Below, in pieces: positions 7,785 through 16,469 of a stretch of 40,836 bases of DNA. Within the stretch, counting starts at the first letter, position 1. Each line of letters begins with the position of its first letter. Source of the DNA: Clostridiales bacterium (GTDB lineage Bacteria; Bacillota; Clostridia; Oscillospirales; Acutalibacteraceae). Location of the stretch: positions 1-40,836 of the forward strand of contig JAAWCO010000001.1 in the NCBI GenBank assembly GCA_022793315.1. The letters run 5' to 3'. The notes below the pieces were generated by a model that had not been told where the DNA came from, searched no databases, and saw only the letters and a program-made list of their open reading frames with translations. The position numbers and the translations under genes are program-made.

Positions 7785-9434
7785 TTATTCCATACTCAGC
7801 ACATCCAAAGAGCTGCCCTCGCCTGAGCAGGTCAGAGTCACGCTGTCCCCCGCCTTCAGGAAAGGCAGGCGGTCGGACAGCTGGACAGGCGCCATATACA
7901 CGGCGGAATCCCCCTCCAGCCGGAAATAGTAGCGGGTATTCCCCTCTACCACGGCGGAGGTGATCTCCGTCACGATGCCGGTCACCTTCTCCGACACAGT
8001 GGGGACATCCGCGTCCCCCTGCAGCGCCTTGATATAGCTGGCACGCGCCTCCTCCACCGTGCTGCCGGTACCTACCAGCTGATACCGCTCCACATCGACA
8101 AAGGCGTACATTTTCACCAGACCTGCCGAATCCTTGAGCGACATAAAATAGGTGGGGCGGTCGGCCACGTTGAGCAGGAGAGGAAAGGTGGAGTTATATC
8201 CCAGATGCTGGACCTGTCCCTCCGCCGACCGCATGGCGGAATTCTCCTCCGCGCCCGGTACGGTGTAGAACCTGGTCTCCTTGGTGCGCATATTCACCAG
8301 CACAAATCCCACGTTGGACTGGTCCCCCGTCACCGAAGTCATGCCTGTATACAGATAGACATCGTCGTTGACGGCAATATAATTGTAACCATCGGTGGTG
8401 CGCAGAACGCCCCGCTGGCCAAAATAAGAATTCCAGAAGCCCGACTGATACTTGCCGTTCCAGTCCAGCTGCTGCATCACCAGAGAATCACTGTATACCC
8501 GGTCCACCCACTGAGGAATATCCGCCGCAGCATAATACTGATGCTCGCCGGTGACGGCATTCACCAGAATGATGCCCTCCACATCCTCGCCGCCCCAGAT
8601 ACCAACGCGGTACTGAATAGTGGGAGTAATCCAATAGGGCGTCCCCTCCTCGTCAATCTCAAAGGAGGGATTCCCCAGCACCTTTGTAGGATATCGAAAG
8701 CGGATATACCGCTGTAAATTGCGCATCAGATGCTCGCCGGGAGCGTATTTCATCCCCTGCTCCAAACGAACCAGGGTGGTCTCCTGCGTCACCATATCCA
8801 CCCGGATATAGGCGGGCACCCCCTCCCCGCTGTTGGTAAACCACTTGAAAAGGTCACCGTAAATCAGCGGTGTAACCCGCACCGGCCGATTGCCGTAATT
8901 GATCTGGGTATAATAGGGCTCAATCTCAAACTGGGAAACCAGATCGCTCATCTCACCCAGCTTGCGGCTGCCCAGCTTCATGGCCGTGTCCCGGTCCACC
9001 ACCGGAATCTGGTTCATGGAAAGCTCCGCAATATCGTCGGTAAAGCTCCCCTCCTCCCGCTGGATCAGCTGCTTATAGCGGTCGGCATGAAAAATTTCCG
9101 CGCCGAAAAGGCCACCGATGAGCAGCAGTACAATAGAGCCCAGCACAACGAAGACCATCACCTTCGCTGCACCGCTCACCCATTTGGGGCCCTCCTCCCC
9201 CATTTTGATACGAGGGCCAAGCGGGGTCTGTATCACTGTGGCAGCTCCCCGTCCAAGGGAGATCAGGCGCGCCGCCCAGATGGCCAGCAGAACCACAATC
9301 AGGGCCGTGACCAAAAAGGAATAGAACGCGGGGCTCCGCAAATTCAGCGGCGGCAGCTTGAACCAGTAGACAAGCGCGATGGCGACGGCCGCCAGCACGC
9401 CGCAGAGGATACGGGATTTGGTGCTGCTTTTCAT
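7785..9434 (-). CDS. Membrane-anchored protein of unknown function, about 549 residues
   Basis: No family is assigned. There are three hydrophobic segments near the N-terminus (about residues 9-25, 35-57 and 90-112), then a large presumably extracytoplasmic region of over 400 residues rich in aromatic residues and beta-type sequence. Stretches such as PVVDRDTAMKLGSRKLG and VNAVTGEHQYYAAADI recall PepSY-like or beta-propeller modules but are not diagnostic. The ATG at 9432-9434 is preceded by AGGCAGGGAAA. It has its own promoter, ends before the CPBP gene, and codon use matches its neighbours. Confidence 0.75.
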   Translation of the reverse strand: MKSSTKSRILCGVLAAVAIALVYWFKLPPLNLRSPAFYSFLVTALIVVLLAIWAARLISLGRGAATVIQTPLGPRIKMGEEGPKWVSGAAKVMVFVVLGSIVLLLIGGLFGAEIFHADRYKQLIQREEGSFTDDIAELSMNQIPVVDRDTAMKLGSRKLGEMSDLVSQFEIEPYYTQINYGNRPVRVTPLIYGDLFKWFTNSGEGVPAYIRVDMVTQETTLVRLEQGMKYAPGEHLMRNLQRYIRFRYPTKVLGNPSFEIDEEGTPYWITPTIQYRVGIWGGEDVEGIILVNAVTGEHQYYAAADIPQWVDRVYSDSLVMQQLDWNGKYQSGFWNSYFGQRGVLRTTDGYNYIAVNDDVYLYTGMTSVTGDQSNVGFVLVNMRTKETRFYTVPGAEENSAMRSAEGQVQHLGYNSTFPLLLNVADRPTYFMSLKDSAGLVKMYAFVDVERYQLVGTGSTVEEARASYIKALQGDADVPTVSEKVTGIVTEITSAVVEGNTRYYFRLEGDSAVYMAPVQLSDRLPFLKAGDSVTLTCSGEGSSLDVLSME

Positions 9435-9570
9435 CGTTTTTCCCTGCCTTTCTGCCCGCACGGACAACACCGCTTTGGGGCACGCTCTCCGCTCCCCGCC
9501 ACAGGCGGTACGCGGGAGAGAGGGCGCTTTCGGAGCAGGGGAATCCCAGCTCCAAAAGCAATTTTCCCTT

Positions 9571-9599
9571 ATCTTACCATATTCTGCTCCGGCAGGCAA
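9571..9599 (-). promoter_or_regulatory. Sigma-A promoter for the 549-residue membrane protein
   Basis: Minus strand TTGCCT (9594-9599), 17-base spacer, TAAGAT (9571-9576). The leader would be about 130 bases. Confidence 0.65.
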
Positions 9600-9645
9600 C
9601 TACCAGGACAAAACGCCTGTTTCAGACCGGCGCAGGCGTCTTCTT

Positions 9646-9975
9646 TTACGTTTCCTGAACAGGGACAGCAATAAAAGAGGGCGGCTCTTTCCGGCAATAC
9701 CAGATTTTCTCGATTCCTTCCTTTCCGATGGCATACCATCCTTCCTCAGCCGCCAGATCAAAAACGGGTTCCATTTCCAGCTCCGGACAGGGAAGGTGCT
9801 GGATCAGCTCATGGGCCTCAGCTGCCAGCAATTGTCCCGCAGGAATATGTAGCCACTTAAACGAGGCGGCGATATCCCCTCCTTTTCCATATTGCACTCT
9901 TTCTTCACATTTCCATGTGAATTTCATGCTCTGTATACCGCCTGATAGAAATTCCATCATTCTCCTGCGACTCAT
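9646..9975 (-). CDS. Small protein of unknown function
   Basis: A 109-residue frame with no recognised domain and no membrane segment, moderately rich in aromatic residues (FKWLHIPAGQ, EEGWYAIGKEG, KIWYCRKEP). Acidic and aromatic composition is plausible for a real small globular protein. It lies 188 bases downstream of the rnf-like operon on the same strand. The start is uncertain: ATG at 9973-9975, an ATG shortly after an AGGAG, or the later MKFTWKCE start are all possible. Confidence 0.5.
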   Translation of the reverse strand: MSRRRMMEFLSGGIQSMKFTWKCEERVQYGKGGDIAASFKWLHIPAGQLLAAEAHELIQHLPCPELEMEPVFDLAAEEGWYAIGKEGIEKIWYCRKEPPSFIAVPVQET

Positions 9976-10163
9976 GGCTCACATCGTAGCACAAACAGGG
10001 AGCTGAAACCACCTGATTTCGTAAAACCGCCGATGCCGCGCGCCGGCGGCCGGCGCTCCTTTCCCCGCCTTGAAGGACGGAAAAAGGGGAAAAGACCGCC
10101 GGCGCTGCCTGGCCTGGATGAAATCCGCCCGCCACAGACTGCACACATCAGACAGCAGAGCGG

Positions 10164-11198
10164 CTACAGCCGGATCACCTGAAAGGCCAGCAGGGCCAGA
10201 CCGGCGGCGGTGAGCGCCGCCGGAGCGCTGCGAAGAGCGGAGGGCAGGTGAATGTTCTCCATCCGGCCGAACAGAGAGGCCGCCAGCGACACCGCCATCC
10301 CTAAAGCCAAAGCGGCCAGTGCCGCCCCCAAAAAGGCCGGGCCGTGTCCCGCCCTCTCTCCGGCCGCAGCGGCTCCGGACAGGAACAGAACCGCCAGTGC
10401 GGCCACCCACTCCGCCCGAAAAAGGGGCTTCAGGCGGCCCTCCGGCCAGAGACGCGACAGCAGACCGGCGAATAAAACGGCACATACCGGCGCGAGAAGC
10501 AGCCGGATGGTCTCCGCCAGAGGGAGAAAACGGACGAGCAGCAGATAGAGTAGCACAGCCGGCAGCGCAGTCAGCGCCACGGCCAATCCCGCCCTCAGTC
10601 CGTCCCGCGGGGTTAACCGCACCATTCCACGCAGACGAATCCGAAACAGTGCCAGCAGCAGGCCGGCCGTCATCAGACCCGCCGCCCCGCCCGCGAAGGA
10701 GCGGGAAAGGGGAAGCCCTTCCGGCAGCAGGCGGACACCCATCAGACTTCCCGCCGACAGCAGCTCCCGCACAGCACCGGTCACCGGCATCGCGAGCGCA
10801 TACAGCAGCATGCGTCCCGTTCCTGTTTCCAGCGGTCTGTCCAGCAGACGGATGGCGGCAGGGCCGCAGAACAGCAGCGCCGCCTCCAGCAGACCGCGGG
10901 AAAAATCGTCCGGCATCCATTCCGGTTGGGCGGCATCCAGCCACAGCCGAACCGAAGCGGACAGCGCAAGGGAAAACAGAAGCGCCGCCGCTGAACGGAC
11001 CGCCCCTGCCTTCATGCGCAGGAGGGTCAGCAGCAGAAGGGTCAGCAGCAGCACCGCCGCCCCTGCGGCTGTGACGACCAGCGCCGCCGTCACCGAGGAG
11101 CTGGCCGCCGCGCCAAGACACAGCACGACCCCCAGCGTATCGACAGAGGCTTTTCCAATTGCCGGTGGCTTTGCTGACGGGGACTCTGTCGGGGACAT
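10164..11198 (-). CDS. Fused, degenerate RnfE-RnfA-like membrane subunit
   Basis: A 344-residue, almost wholly hydrophobic protein with about 11 candidate helices. Residues about 20-190 follow RnfE. LGVVLCLGAAASSSV matches the first-cysteine region, LLFCGPAAI the second-cysteine region, and GAVRELLSAGSLMG the RnfE/RnfA-type IRE..GAGTLFG end. Residues about 200-342 follow RnfA from its second helix onward and end with ENIHLPSALRSAPAALTAAG, close to RnfA's DVPKSFKG.PIALITAGLL. The RnfA half lacks the usual N-terminal LGICPFLG segment and its second cysteine. The ATG at 11196-11198 has GGTGG 8 bases upstream. It lies 37 bases after rnfG in the same operon. Homology is read by eye and is probable, not certain. 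Confidence 0.7.
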   Translation of the reverse strand: MSPTESPSAKPPAIGKASVDTLGVVLCLGAAASSSVTAALVVTAAGAAVLLLTLLLLTLLRMKAGAVRSAAALLFSLALSASVRLWLDAAQPEWMPDDFSRGLLEAALLFCGPAAIRLLDRPLETGTGRMLLYALAMPVTGAVRELLSAGSLMGVRLLPEGLPLSRSFAGGAAGLMTAGLLLALFRIRLRGMVRLTPRDGLRAGLAVALTALPAVLLYLLLVRFLPLAETIRLLLAPVCAVLFAGLLSRLWPEGRLKPLFRAEWVAALAVLFLSGAAAAGERAGHGPAFLGAALAALALGMAVSLAASLFGRMENIHLPSALRSAPAALTAAGLALLAFQVIRL

Positions 11199-11235
11199 GA
11201 AACAAACCACCTTTCTTTATTCGTTTTGGGAGAGG

Positions 11236-12228
11236 TCAGGCGCCTTTTCGCCCGGCAAGGAACTGATAGGCGAGATTCGCCGCCCTCACCACCGCTTTGG
11301 AGGAAACGGTGGCGCCCGAAACGGCATCCACCATATTCCCGCTCTCCCGGTCGGGGGGCGAGCCCCCCACATTTTCACTGTTTTTCGCCTGCTCCACTGC
11401 CTGCGCCGCCAGCTGGACAAAATCGCTGACATCCACCGACACGCCGGCATAGGCGTCGGTTTTCCCGTCGTCCTGACGCCAGGAGAGCTTCGCCGGGTCC
11501 TGTGTCTCGATCAGGGCTGCCTCCATGGCGGCGGCTTGTTCATGCCATTTCAGCCCGTCCGGGGTCATGATATACTCACCGTTTTCCGATTCCTGCTTTT
11601 TGGTCAGAGAGGAGTCCTGCTTGAGAGCGTCCCAGTTGACCGCTGTAATCCGTCCGCCGGCAACCGTCAGCTCTACAAACGAGCGGTAGCCCTGCGAATA
11701 CTCTTCCCGCTCTGCCCGATAGGTCCCATTTTTCAGCGGCTGGGCCTCTGTCCCCTCCTGCGGCGAAGAGGCGGACAGGTCGATTCCGGTGTAGCCGTCC
11801 AGATACGCGGGCGCAGGCAGGTCGGTAAACTGACGGCAGAAGGGTTCCTCCGTCACCCGGGAGCCGATATCCGGCGATTCCTGGTTGTCTCCAACCCTCA
11901 CCCCCCGGAAGCGCCGGCCGTCGGCTGTCAGTGCGACAAATACCCTCATGTCGCCGCCGTAGCCCCGGACTGCTACCGTAACCGCATAGCCGGTGACGGT
12001 TCCTTCCCCGTCCCGGCCACAGAAGGCCTCTTCAATTCCCTCCGCCCCATCGGCGGACAACTCCTCCCAGCGGCTGGCGGACAGCAGTCCCTCATACCGC
12101 TGCTTCACCTTTTCCATCCGCTGGCGGGAGGCCATGGCCTCGGTCACGCGGCTCATTCCGAAAAGCAGCGCGACCGACAGGGCCGCCACAATCAGAAGAT
12201 TGACCAGCGGTTTGATTTGTTGTTTCAT
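11236..12228 (-). CDS. rnfG: RnfG-like FMN-carrying subunit with an inserted FMN-domain-like segment
   Basis: RnfG carries covalent FMN on the outer face of the membrane in Rnf ferredoxin:NAD+ oxidoreductase. There is an N-terminal helix (about residues 8-24), then a RnfG-like half domain (about 79-135, with NQESPDIGSRVTEEPF for the usual ETPGLG region). The C-terminal DAVSGATVSSKAV has T307 in the SGAT flavinylation site. Between them (about 165-285) lies an extra segment, NGTYRAEREEYSQGYRSFVE, resembling the FMN-binding domain of PplA-like electron-transfer lipoproteins; where that domain should have SGAT it reads YAGVSVDV. At 330 residues it is longer than usual RnfG (about 190-220). It follows rnfD by 33 bases. 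Confidence 0.85.
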   Translation of the reverse strand: MKQQIKPLVNLLIVAALSVALLFGMSRVTEAMASRQRMEKVKQRYEGLLSASRWEELSADGAEGIEEAFCGRDGEGTVTGYAVTVAVRGYGGDMRVFVALTADGRRFRGVRVGDNQESPDIGSRVTEEPFCRQFTDLPAPAYLDGYTGIDLSASSPQEGTEAQPLKNGTYRAEREEYSQGYRSFVELTVAGGRITAVNWDALKQDSSLTKKQESENGEYIMTPDGLKWHEQAAAMEAALIETQDPAKLSWRQDDGKTDAYAGVSVDVSDFVQLAAQAVEQAKNSENVGGSPPDRESGNMVDAVSGATVSSKAVVRAANLAYQFLAGRKGA

Positions 12229-12261
12229 GAAACCATCATCCTTTCGTACCGGCGGACACTC

Positions 12262-13191
12262 TTAAACGGCGACTGAGGCCGCGCCGGGCAGTCCCGTGCC
12301 GTAAACGCGGCGTCTGGTCAGGTATTCAAGCAGAGGAGCCGCCAGATTCATCAGCAGTACGGCAAAGCATACCCCCTCGGGATAGGGTCCCCACAGGCGC
12401 AGCACCGCGGTCAGAATACCAACCCCGCCGGCAAAAATCACCTCTCCCCACGGCGTGACAGGCTTTGTCACATAATCGGTGATAATAAAAAAGGAGCCGA
12501 ACAAAATACTCCCCGATAACAGATGGGATGTCGGGTCTCCGGTGAGAAAGGACTCGCCGCCAAACAGCCAGATAAACAGGGAAAAGGCGGCCAGACAGGT
12601 CACTGGTACCCGGAGGCGGATCGCCCCCTTCAGATACAGGTATCCCCCGCCCAGAACAATCAGCAGGGCGGAAGTCTCTCCCAGACTGCCGCCCCGGCAG
12701 CCTGCCAGCAGACTCCAGAAGCTCTCCCCCCCGCCGGCCAGCGGGGTAGCAGAGGACACGGCATCGGGCAGAGCATAGCCGCCCAGTGTCTGAGGCCAGA
12801 CGACCATCAAAAGAGCCCGCCCTGCCATGGCGGGATTGAACAGGTTGTGCCCGATACCGCCGAACGCCTGCTTGACCACCGCAATGGAAAAAGCAGATGC
12901 CAGCGCCGCAGCCCAGAGCCGGGTCCCCGCCGGAAGAGACAACCCCAGCAGCAGCCCGGTCACCACCGCACTGCCGTCGAATTCCTTCTGCTGCCGGCAA
13001 AGCAGACAAATCCCCTCTGTGGCGGTACAGACCACAACCGTGGTCAGCAGAAGCCACAGTGCCCGCCAGTGGAAATACCATATGGCGGCGATCAGAGCGG
13101 GGATCAGGGCAATCATGACATCCCCCATAATCGCCCCGGTGCGGCGGCCCCGCCAGAGCCAGGGAGGCGATTCTTTCCAGTTATTTGGCAT
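12262..13191 (-). CDS. rnfD: RnfD-like membrane FMN subunit of an electron-transfer complex
   Basis: Multi-helix membrane protein that carries covalent FMN. The 309 residues contain RnfD/NqrB hallmarks: DGSAVVTGLLLGLSLP, the KQAFGGIGHNLFNPAMAG stretch, the flavinylation site DAVSSATPLA with T149, and IITDYVTKPVTPWGE. The family normally has SGATPL; here the second position is serine instead of glycine, with the threonine retained. The start is the ATG at 13189-13191 behind GGGGG. It lies 36 bases after rnfC. The threonine is probably loaded by the ApbE encoded at the head of the operon. Confidence 0.92.
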   Translation of the reverse strand: MPNNWKESPPWLWRGRRTGAIMGDVMIALIPALIAAIWYFHWRALWLLLTTVVVCTATEGICLLCRQQKEFDGSAVVTGLLLGLSLPAGTRLWAAALASAFSIAVVKQAFGGIGHNLFNPAMAGRALLMVVWPQTLGGYALPDAVSSATPLAGGGESFWSLLAGCRGGSLGETSALLIVLGGGYLYLKGAIRLRVPVTCLAAFSLFIWLFGGESFLTGDPTSHLLSGSILFGSFFIITDYVTKPVTPWGEVIFAGGVGILTAVLRLWGPYPEGVCFAVLLMNLAAPLLEYLTRRRVYGTGLPGAASVAV

Positions 13192-13227
13192 GGTTTTTCC
13201 CCCTTCATTCCTCCGTATACGCCGCTT

Positions 13228-14550
13228 TTACCTGGCGTGGGCGGCTTTTCGGCGCAGACGGGACTGCACCCCTCTCCGCGCCATGGACACGCGAGCCGCC
13301 AGACGGCGGCCCGCGGGACAGATCCAGGAGCAGCAGCCGCAGGCAATACACTGATCGGCTCGATAATCGGCACAGACCTCTGTCTCGCCGGCAATCACAG
13401 CAGCGTCAATGACAAAGGGCATCAGACGGGAGGGACAGACCCGCGCACACCCCCCACATCGGATACAGTTGTGTTCTTCCCTCTCCCGCTTCGGCAGAAG
13501 GATCAGACCGGCGGTGGTTTTGATCACCGGCAGCCCAGGAACGTCCAGTGCCGTCCCGGTCATGGGCCCGCCCGCCACAAAAAGCACCGGCTTCTCCTCT
13601 TTTTCTCCGGTGGCGGGACCGCCGCAGTGGGCAAGAAGGTCGGACAGCAGGGTACCAATCGGCACCCTGACGTTGGCGGGACGCGCCACTGCCCCGGACA
13701 CGGTGATCAGACGATGGGTCAGAGGGCGCCCCTCCAGCGCGTCGGCCATGGCAGCGGCAGTGGCGGCGTTGGAAACCAGCGCCCCCACATCGGCGGGCAG
13801 GCGGCCGGCCGGCACCTCGCGGCCCAGCACGGCATGGATAAGCTGGCGTTCGCCCCCTTGCGGGTACCGGTGGGGCAGCTCCTCCACCGTCATGGCGCGG
13901 TAGGAGCGCGACGCCTCCCGCAGGCGGGCAATCGCCCCTGGCTTGTTTTTCTCCACACACATATGGATACGAATCTGCGGATTTCCCACCGCCTCCGCCA
14001 GTGCGGCGGCGCCTGCGGCTATCCGCGCGGCCTCAAAGGTCATCAGCCGGTCGTCACAGGTCAGATACGGCTCGCATTCCGCCCCATTGATCAGCAGGTC
14101 GTCAATCCGCCTTTCCGTCTGATATTTGCGAAAAACCGGGAATCCGGCCCCGCCCATGCCAACGAGCCCGGCTCCCCGCATCAGCATTAAAAGCCCCTGG
14201 CGTCCCCGCGACACCGGCAGCGGCGGCGCCGGCGTCTGGCGGTAATCGTTTTTGATCACGACCGACAGCGCCTTCCCAAAGGGGCCGGGTCGTTCCTCCA
14301 GCGCCAGGACCGTGCCCGATACACCGCAATGAATGGGGACCCCTGTTTCCTCCGCCGGAGTTCCCACCGCCTGACCGGCCAGAACGGTCTCCCCCTCTTT
14401 TACAGCGGGAAGACAGGGTACGCCGCCGCTCTGCCTGAGAGGAATTATCATCGTGTCAGGGGCGAACTCCTCCACCGGCAGTCCGCTGGTCATCTGTTTG
14501 TTTTCCTGGGTGGGCGGAATCGTGATCCCGCCGCTGAAGTCCCGCTTCAA
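13228..14550 (-). CDS. rnfC: RnfC-like NADH/FMN and iron-sulfur subunit
   Basis: Peripheral subunit that exchanges electrons with NAD(H) in Rnf. The 440-residue product has an N-terminal biotinyl-lipoyl-like hybrid region (GETVLAGQAVGTP, GVSGTVLALE), the NAD/FMN loop GAGLVGMGGAGFP, and INGAECEPYLTCDDRLM. Two [4Fe-4S] motifs follow: CIRCGGCARVCP and CIACGCCSWICP. A TTG at 14548-14550 is the start because AGGAGG lies 6 bases upstream. The apbE stop is 15 bases away. Length and motifs are those of normal RnfC; nothing suggests an RnfB domain fused at either end. Confidence 0.95.
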   Translation of the reverse strand: MKRDFSGGITIPPTQENKQMTSGLPVEEFAPDTMIIPLRQSGGVPCLPAVKEGETVLAGQAVGTPAEETGVPIHCGVSGTVLALEERPGPFGKALSVVIKNDYRQTPAPPLPVSRGRQGLLMLMRGAGLVGMGGAGFPVFRKYQTERRIDDLLINGAECEPYLTCDDRLMTFEAARIAAGAAALAEAVGNPQIRIHMCVEKNKPGAIARLREASRSYRAMTVEELPHRYPQGGERQLIHAVLGREVPAGRLPADVGALVSNAATAAAMADALEGRPLTHRLITVSGAVARPANVRVPIGTLLSDLLAHCGGPATGEKEEKPVLFVAGGPMTGTALDVPGLPVIKTTAGLILLPKREREEHNCIRCGGCARVCPSRLMPFVIDAAVIAGETEVCADYRADQCIACGCCSWICPAGRRLAARVSMARRGVQSRLRRKAAHAR

Positions 14551-14565
14551 AAAATCCCTCCTCGC

Positions 14566-15636
14566 TCAGCTCTCCGACGGAGTCAGGGCAAAACCACTGG
14601 TGCAGAGCATTCCCCCATTGGGAAGCACCCACAGCGCCTCCAGTCCCGGCGTCTCCCCCGCCATCTGCAGCGCATCGCCGGCAGCAGCGGTAAACAGCGC
14701 CTTGGTATAAAACTCGGCCTCGGCGGCGCTGTCTGCCGTTACACATACCGCGCGGTAATAACGGGCGGGCCAGCCACTTGTTTCATCAATAATATGGGAG
14801 TAGTATGTCCCGTCCGCCTCAAAATACTTCTGATAATCGCCGCTGACCCCCACACACCGGTCGGAAAGGGTCATGGTTCCCGACAGCTCGGACGGGTTTT
14901 CCGTCCCTGAAAGATTGAGCACCTTATCAGGGTTGCGAAGCCCCACCGTCCATCCCGTCTTTCCCGGCGGCGCCCCGGCGCAGACAAGGCTGCTTTCCCC
15001 CACATTCAGCAAAAAACAGGTCAGGCCGTCGGCCTTCAGCCGGGCCGCAATGCGGTCGGCGGCATAGCCCTTGGCGTATCCGCTCAAATCCAGGCTCGTC
15101 TGGGCATCCGTAAGCTCCACCGTGGTGGCGGTGGTAATCACTCCCGTCATCGACGTATGGACAAGAGCCTGCCGAAGCGCCTCCTCCTGCGGCGGCGTCC
15201 CTTCCCGTCTCGCCTGCTCCCACAGGGAGAGAACGCTCCCCAGCGCGATATTCATCCCCGGCGTTTTTGAGGAAAGCGTCCGGCATTTCTCAATCGCCTC
15301 AATCAGCTCCGGTTCGACGGTCACTGGCCCTTTTCCCGCCCTTTCGTTGACACCACGAACCGTTCCGTCAAAGCCGTAACAGTCAAAAATTCGGTCCAGC
15401 CTCTCCAGAAGAGCGCGAACCTGCGCTACGTGGGTGTCAAAGCGTTCCTGACTGGAGCAATAGGCGGTCAGCTGGGTGACCGTATCCATGGGACCGACAA
15501 ACACTTCGCTGAACCGGGTCTGCTGCTCCCCTGTAAAAGGGAGCGCAAGCCCGCAGGAGGAGAGGCCCAGAGCACATGCCGCTGCTGCGGTGACAACCGC
15601 TGTACAGCGAAAAAAACGCCATATTCTTTTCACCAT
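14566..15636 (-). CDS. apbE: ApbE-like FAD:protein FMN transferase lipoprotein
   Basis: ApbE attaches FMN through a phosphoester to threonine of SGAT-type sites, the modification needed by RnfD and RnfG encoded downstream. The 356-residue product has a signal peptide with lipobox LGLSSC, then GMNIALGSVLSLW, DLSGYAKGYAADR, and VSGDYQKYFEADG with HIIDETSGWPA. Two sites are divergent: the usual NxGG reads LLNVGESS, and the metal-ligand DALST region reads EFYTK. The ATG at 15634-15636, 5 bases after GGAG, is preferred to a GTG at 15640-15642. It is the first gene of the operon; no confident promoter was fixed. Confidence 0.9.
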   Translation of the reverse strand: MVKRIWRFFRCTAVVTAAAACALGLSSCGLALPFTGEQQTRFSEVFVGPMDTVTQLTAYCSSQERFDTHVAQVRALLERLDRIFDCYGFDGTVRGVNERAGKGPVTVEPELIEAIEKCRTLSSKTPGMNIALGSVLSLWEQARREGTPPQEEALRQALVHTSMTGVITTATTVELTDAQTSLDLSGYAKGYAADRIAARLKADGLTCFLLNVGESSLVCAGAPPGKTGWTVGLRNPDKVLNLSGTENPSELSGTMTLSDRCVGVSGDYQKYFEADGTYYSHIIDETSGWPARYYRAVCVTADSAAEAEFYTKALFTAAAGDALQMAGETPGLEALWVLPNGGMLCTSGFALTPSES

Positions 15637-15947
15637 TTCCACTCCGATACAAATAATTCAAAATATCCGGGGGGATTTTCTTATGAAAACGGTGTTATTA
15701 TGTGCAGAAACATGCTATAATAACCTCGAAACAGGCCATGTCGTTTCGGAAAGAGGCCATTTCATTTTGCGTTATTTTTATGCAGGATGCCCCATTCCCT
15801 GGCGGGCAATTTTTTGCATTTATGTATGGGTGGATCATTTTGGACAGAAACAGCTGCCGGCTTTCCTCTTCCCTTTTTGTCATTCGTATCAGGGAAACGC
15901 CAGACAGCGCCCCCGCAAAGGCTCTTGCTAAAGGAGAGAAGCAGGTT
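15637..15947. other. Divergent intergenic region between apbE and the SH3 lipoprotein gene
   Basis: AT-rich near 15650-15830. A perfect TATAAT lies on the plus strand at 15715-15720 but no convincing -35 sits at 17 bases, so a promoter for the plus-strand gene is only tentative. The open frame extending upstream of the SH3 gene has no start signal of note. Confidence 0.35.
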
Positions 15948-16448
15948 ATGAAAAGAAACGATAAACGCCCGCGGATTGCTGCCGCCGTTTGTGCGGCGTT
16001 GCTGCTGCTGACGCTGTCCGGCTGTCAGCAGAATATCAACGATCCTGACAACCAACCGGTAACTCCCAATACCGGCTCATCTCAATCGGGCGGGGAGGAC
16101 ACCGGCGGTTCCACCTCCGGATCGGAAACCACCGCGCCCACCGCTGCCATCACCACCGCGTCCACCACAGCCTCACCGGTACAGGGAAGAGGCTATTGCA
16201 ATTCGGACGATGGGCTGCGTATCCGCAGCGGTCCCGGCACCGACTACCGCGGGATCGGCGGACTCAAATACGGCGAAGAGGTCACCATTCTCGGCCGGGA
16301 GGGCGACTGGTACAAAATTGTATTTAAGGATACCGGCGGCTATGTCAGCGCGCAGTTCATCCAGGCAACGCCGCCGTCTGCCATACCCATCGTTACCACG
16401 ACAACCGCTCCCGCCGCGACCACGACCGCTGCCGGCGACAACGCCTGA
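15948..16448 (+). CDS. SH3-domain (SH3b) lipoprotein
   Basis: A 166-residue lipoprotein. Signal peptide with hydrophobic core and lipobox LTLSGC (cysteine about residue 24), a Ser/Thr/Gly-rich linker (about 30-75), one SH3b domain (about 80-143, GLRIRSGPGTDYRGIG, EVTILGREGDWYKI, GGYVSAQF), and a Thr/Ala-rich tail. Bacterial SH3 domains usually bind peptidoglycan or other wall polymers, so a surface-attached wall-binding role is inferred. The ATG at 15948-15950 follows AAAGGAGAG. It converges on the DHHW operon with a shared terminator. Confidence 0.9.
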   Translation: MKRNDKRPRIAAAVCAALLLLTLSGCQQNINDPDNQPVTPNTGSSQSGGEDTGGSTSGSETTAPTAAITTASTTASPVQGRGYCNSDDGLRIRSGPGTDYRGIGGLKYGEEVTILGREGDWYKIVFKDTGGYVSAQFIQATPPSAIPIVTTTTAPAATTTAAGDNA

Positions 16449-16469
16449 GTGATGCTAGTCTGCTGCTTA

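Noticed and set aside
12523..14190. Long open frame on the plus strand through rnfC/rnfD
   Set aside because: Antisense shadow of two well-supported genes; no family motifs, proline/glutamine/arginine-biased composition typical of GC-rich shadows.
15702..15947. Upstream extension of the SH3 lipoprotein frame
   Set aside because: The signal peptide and AAAGGAGAG site place the start at 15948; the extension lacks signals.
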